Below, in pieces: positions 63,724-64,000 of a stretch of DNA of 64,000 bases; position 1 is the stretch's first letter; each line of letters starts with the position of its first letter. Below the pieces are notes generated by a model, which did not search any database, had not been told where the DNA came from, and worked only from the letters and a program-made list of their open reading frames with translations. Made by a program: the position numbers and the translations under genes. The stretch lies in NCBI RefSeq assembly GCF_900240295.1, contig NZ_OEQB01000003.1, positions 62,001-126,000 of the forward strand, given 5' to 3'. The stretch comes from Megasphaera vaginalis (ex Bordigoni et al. 2020). Its GTDB lineage: Bacteria; Bacillota; Negativicutes; Veillonellales; Megasphaeraceae.

Positions 63724-64000
63724 TACCCCAACGATAGCTTTAAGCACTGTAATTATTCTATTTAGTCATAGTTATGGCAGTATTTATACCTATCAAGACT
63801 AGTCTTATTTATAAATATAACGAAAAAACGATTTCTTTTCTCACATACGTTAAGAAATTATCCGTAAATATACGTTACTTTATGCCATTAATTCTTCATC
63901 AAAACATTCAGTTATATTAATTAATTTCCATTTCAAATAATTGTTCCGTTCGGACGACTGCTTCAACAAGTTCTATTTAGAACATAAATGAACAGACACC

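Larger units (their letters stand above)
63541..64000. other. AT-rich region upstream of bcd without a gene
   Basis: 460 bases with no supportable coding region on either strand. It holds the bcd leader, promoter and Rex-like site, a perfect 12-bp palindrome AAGACTAGTCTT (63795-63806), and two ATACGTTA direct repeats 25 bp apart (63845-63852 and 63870-63877). The start of a further gene may lie beyond the window. Confidence 0.5.

Noticed and set aside
63900-64000. short open stretch on the minus strand ending near 63920 as a 3' gene fragment
   Set aside because: Only about 18 codons between stops and no start or family resemblance; chance is the simpler reading.
1-64000. CRISPR array, insertion sequence, prophage or integrase
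   Set aside because: No regularly spaced repeats of the right size, no transposase or integrase motifs and no phage genes were seen.

Overview
The window looks like chromosomal DNA from a Megasphaera-like member of the Negativicutes (diderm Firmicutes). The best evidence is the right end: butyryl-CoA dehydrogenase followed by etfB and etfA, which by recall resemble the Megasphaera elsdenii Bcd/ETF proteins closely. Supporting features are a T-box upstream of thrS, the L21-Prp-L27 gene set with the cleavable L27 leader, a dnaG-rpoD-trmK-nif3 block, strong AGGAGG ribosome sites, and an RND pump that fits a double membrane. No database search was possible, so species placement is inference.

Layout. 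1-1.4 kb: truncated ECF S-component with a structured leader, and a HAD phosphatase. 1.4-3.6 kb: L27/Prp/L21 and a cell-wall amidase. 3.7-13.4 kb: NnrED, AcpS, an orphan ORF, aspartokinase, RNase P RNA, ThiE, Nif3, TrmK, a CAU tRNA, RpoD and DnaG, all on the minus strand. 13.7-18.6 kb: RluA-type synthase, class II aldolase, S20, MATE exporter and M29 aminopeptidase on the plus strand. 18.6-23.6 kb: a second ETF pair, a polar amino acid ABC pair, PfkA and shikimate kinase. 23.7-31.3 kb: a 12-gene type IV pilus/competence-pilus assembly operon. 31.6-34.3 kb: bioY-bioD-bioA. 34.4-37.4 kb: a nitrate/sulfonate-type ABC ATPase and a tandem-duplicated permease. 37.7-42.5 kb: a frameshifted KimA-like K+ importer, Ogt, TatA and NadE. 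42.6-49.2 kb: RND pump with a frameshifted TetR gene, YhcH, and a frameshifted YgiD-like dioxygenase. 49.4-58 kb: YciI, FtsY, SMC, DUF554, CorA, RNase HII and RbgA. 58.2-63.5 kb: ThrS with T-box, then bcd-etfB-etfA.

The genes are mostly housekeeping plus energy metabolism: Bcd with its ETF is the butyrate-forming, electron-bifurcating step. The signals most worth checking are a Rex-like operator inside the bcd promoter, four exact 11-bp tandem repeats ahead of the pilus operon, a BirA-like operator over the bioY promoter, pilins that have lost Glu+5, and three single-base frameshifts (kimA, tetR, ygiD). The frameshifts are either real inactivation or homopolymer sequencing errors. No CRISPR array, insertion sequence, prophage or clearly undescribed multi-gene system was found.
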